Below, one piece after another: positions 17,178 to 17,462 of a DNA stretch of 17,462 nucleotides. The number at the start of each line of letters is the position of its first letter. Positions within the stretch are counted from its first letter, which is position 1. This stretch comes from Candidatus Iainarchaeum sp. (lineage in GTDB: Archaea > B1Sed10-29 > WALL01 > JAGHAM01). The stretch is from NCBI GenBank assembly GCA_021161465.1, contig JAGHAM010000010.1:1-17462 (forward strand), read 5' to 3'. The translations under genes were made by a program, and so were the position numbers. The notes beneath the pieces are model-generated. The model searched no databases. It was not told where the DNA came from and saw only the letters and a list, made by a program, of their open reading frames with translations.

Positions 17178-17462
17178 CTAAAAGGATGTGGACCTACTCT
17201 GTCTTCCGACTTCCAGGGTGATTTCTGCGTAATCTCCATGGTCTGTGACCATCGTCCTGTGGATAGTTGCCAGCACCTCCGGGGTTTCATCTAACAGTGT
17301 TTCGTTTTCTACCACCAGCTTTGCCCTTAAGCCAAGGGCACCCAAAAGCTGCTTTATGTGCGCGGTATCATGTTTCCCAATCGACCCATCTGCAATTGAA
17401 ACCTCCAGGAAATCACTGGCCTGCTTGTAAACCATAACATCACTGAAGTCTTCATAGCTTTG
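17178..17462 (-). CDS. Unknown protein, C-terminal part only (runs off right edge)
   Basis: A - strand frame open from the window edge to a TAG at 17178. At least 94 residues are present, ending GRQSRSTSF. The frame continues upstream of the ATG at 17435 (SYEDFSDV before VYKQASDFLEV), so the true start is probably outside. The visible part alternates strands and helices: a strand DFLEVSIADG, a helix TAHIKQLLGALG, a strand RAKLVVENETLL, a helix TPEVLATIHRTM, and a strand DYAEITLEVG, as in a small alpha/beta domain. No motif or family is recognised. It converges with the second pilin-like gene, with 29 bases between the stops and nothing else visible there. Confidence 0.6.
   Translation of the reverse strand, partial: QSYEDFSDVMVYKQASDFLEVSIADGSIGKHDTAHIKQLLGALGLRAKLVVENETLLDETPEVLATIHRTMVTDHGDYAEITLEVGRQSRSTSF

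Overview
The window looks archaeal. It carries RadB, an archaeal-type CDC48/VAT AAA+ ATPase, a DUF211 protein, a TIGR00267-like VIT1/CCC1 protein, an archaeal-style topoisomerase I with two C-terminal zinc fingers, class III (pilin-type) signal peptides, AT-rich TATA-like boxes at the expected distance from gene starts, and GGTG/GAGG-type ribosome binding sites. Base composition is moderate, genes are tightly packed, and several proteins (for example CTP synthase) differ from textbook relatives. I read this as a small-genome archaeon of the DPANN or early-euryarchaeal kind (Micrarchaeota or Diapherotrites-like). The lineage is inference and is not resolved by the sequence alone. I see no rRNA, tRNA, CRISPR array, transposase or insertion sequence.

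Layout. Bases 1-324 hold no convincing gene but are rich in inverted repeats. Next comes a + strand run: a six-helix membrane protein, overlapping pyrG (CTP synthase), then topA, then a surface glycoprotein behind its own promoter. That glycoprotein converges with a - strand pair, an ABC ATPase and its permease, whose large outer domain is coiled coil. Divergent from the ATPase is a very compact + strand operon: DUF211, VIT1/CCC1-like transporter, a short NFACT-R protein lacking its usual N-terminal half, and a 58-residue membrane protein. A convergent and divergent block follows: an unknown 99-residue protein (-), DUF1684 (+), radB (-) and cdc48 (+). The last part holds an M50 site-2 protease (-), a probable 49-residue protein (-), two class III signal-peptide pilin-like proteins (+), and an incomplete unknown gene (-) running off the right edge.

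How the genes fit together. The window mixes housekeeping (CTP synthesis, DNA topology, recombination, protein unfolding) with the cell envelope (glycoprotein, ABC exporter, site-2 protease, pilins). Expression signals follow a simple pattern. First genes have a TATA-like box about 22-31 bases before the start codon and little or no leader. Genes inside operons have overlapping starts and usually a Shine-Dalgarno match. Three divergent gene pairs share or overlap their promoters.

I did not find a clear new multi-gene defence or mobile system. The items most worth a second look are the NFACT-R protein without NFACT-N, the LPATG-hydrophobic-basic tail on an archaeal surface protein, the coiled-coil ABC exporter, the DUF211/VIT1 overlap, the inverted-repeat region at the left edge, and two small proteins that a length cut-off of 60 residues would miss.
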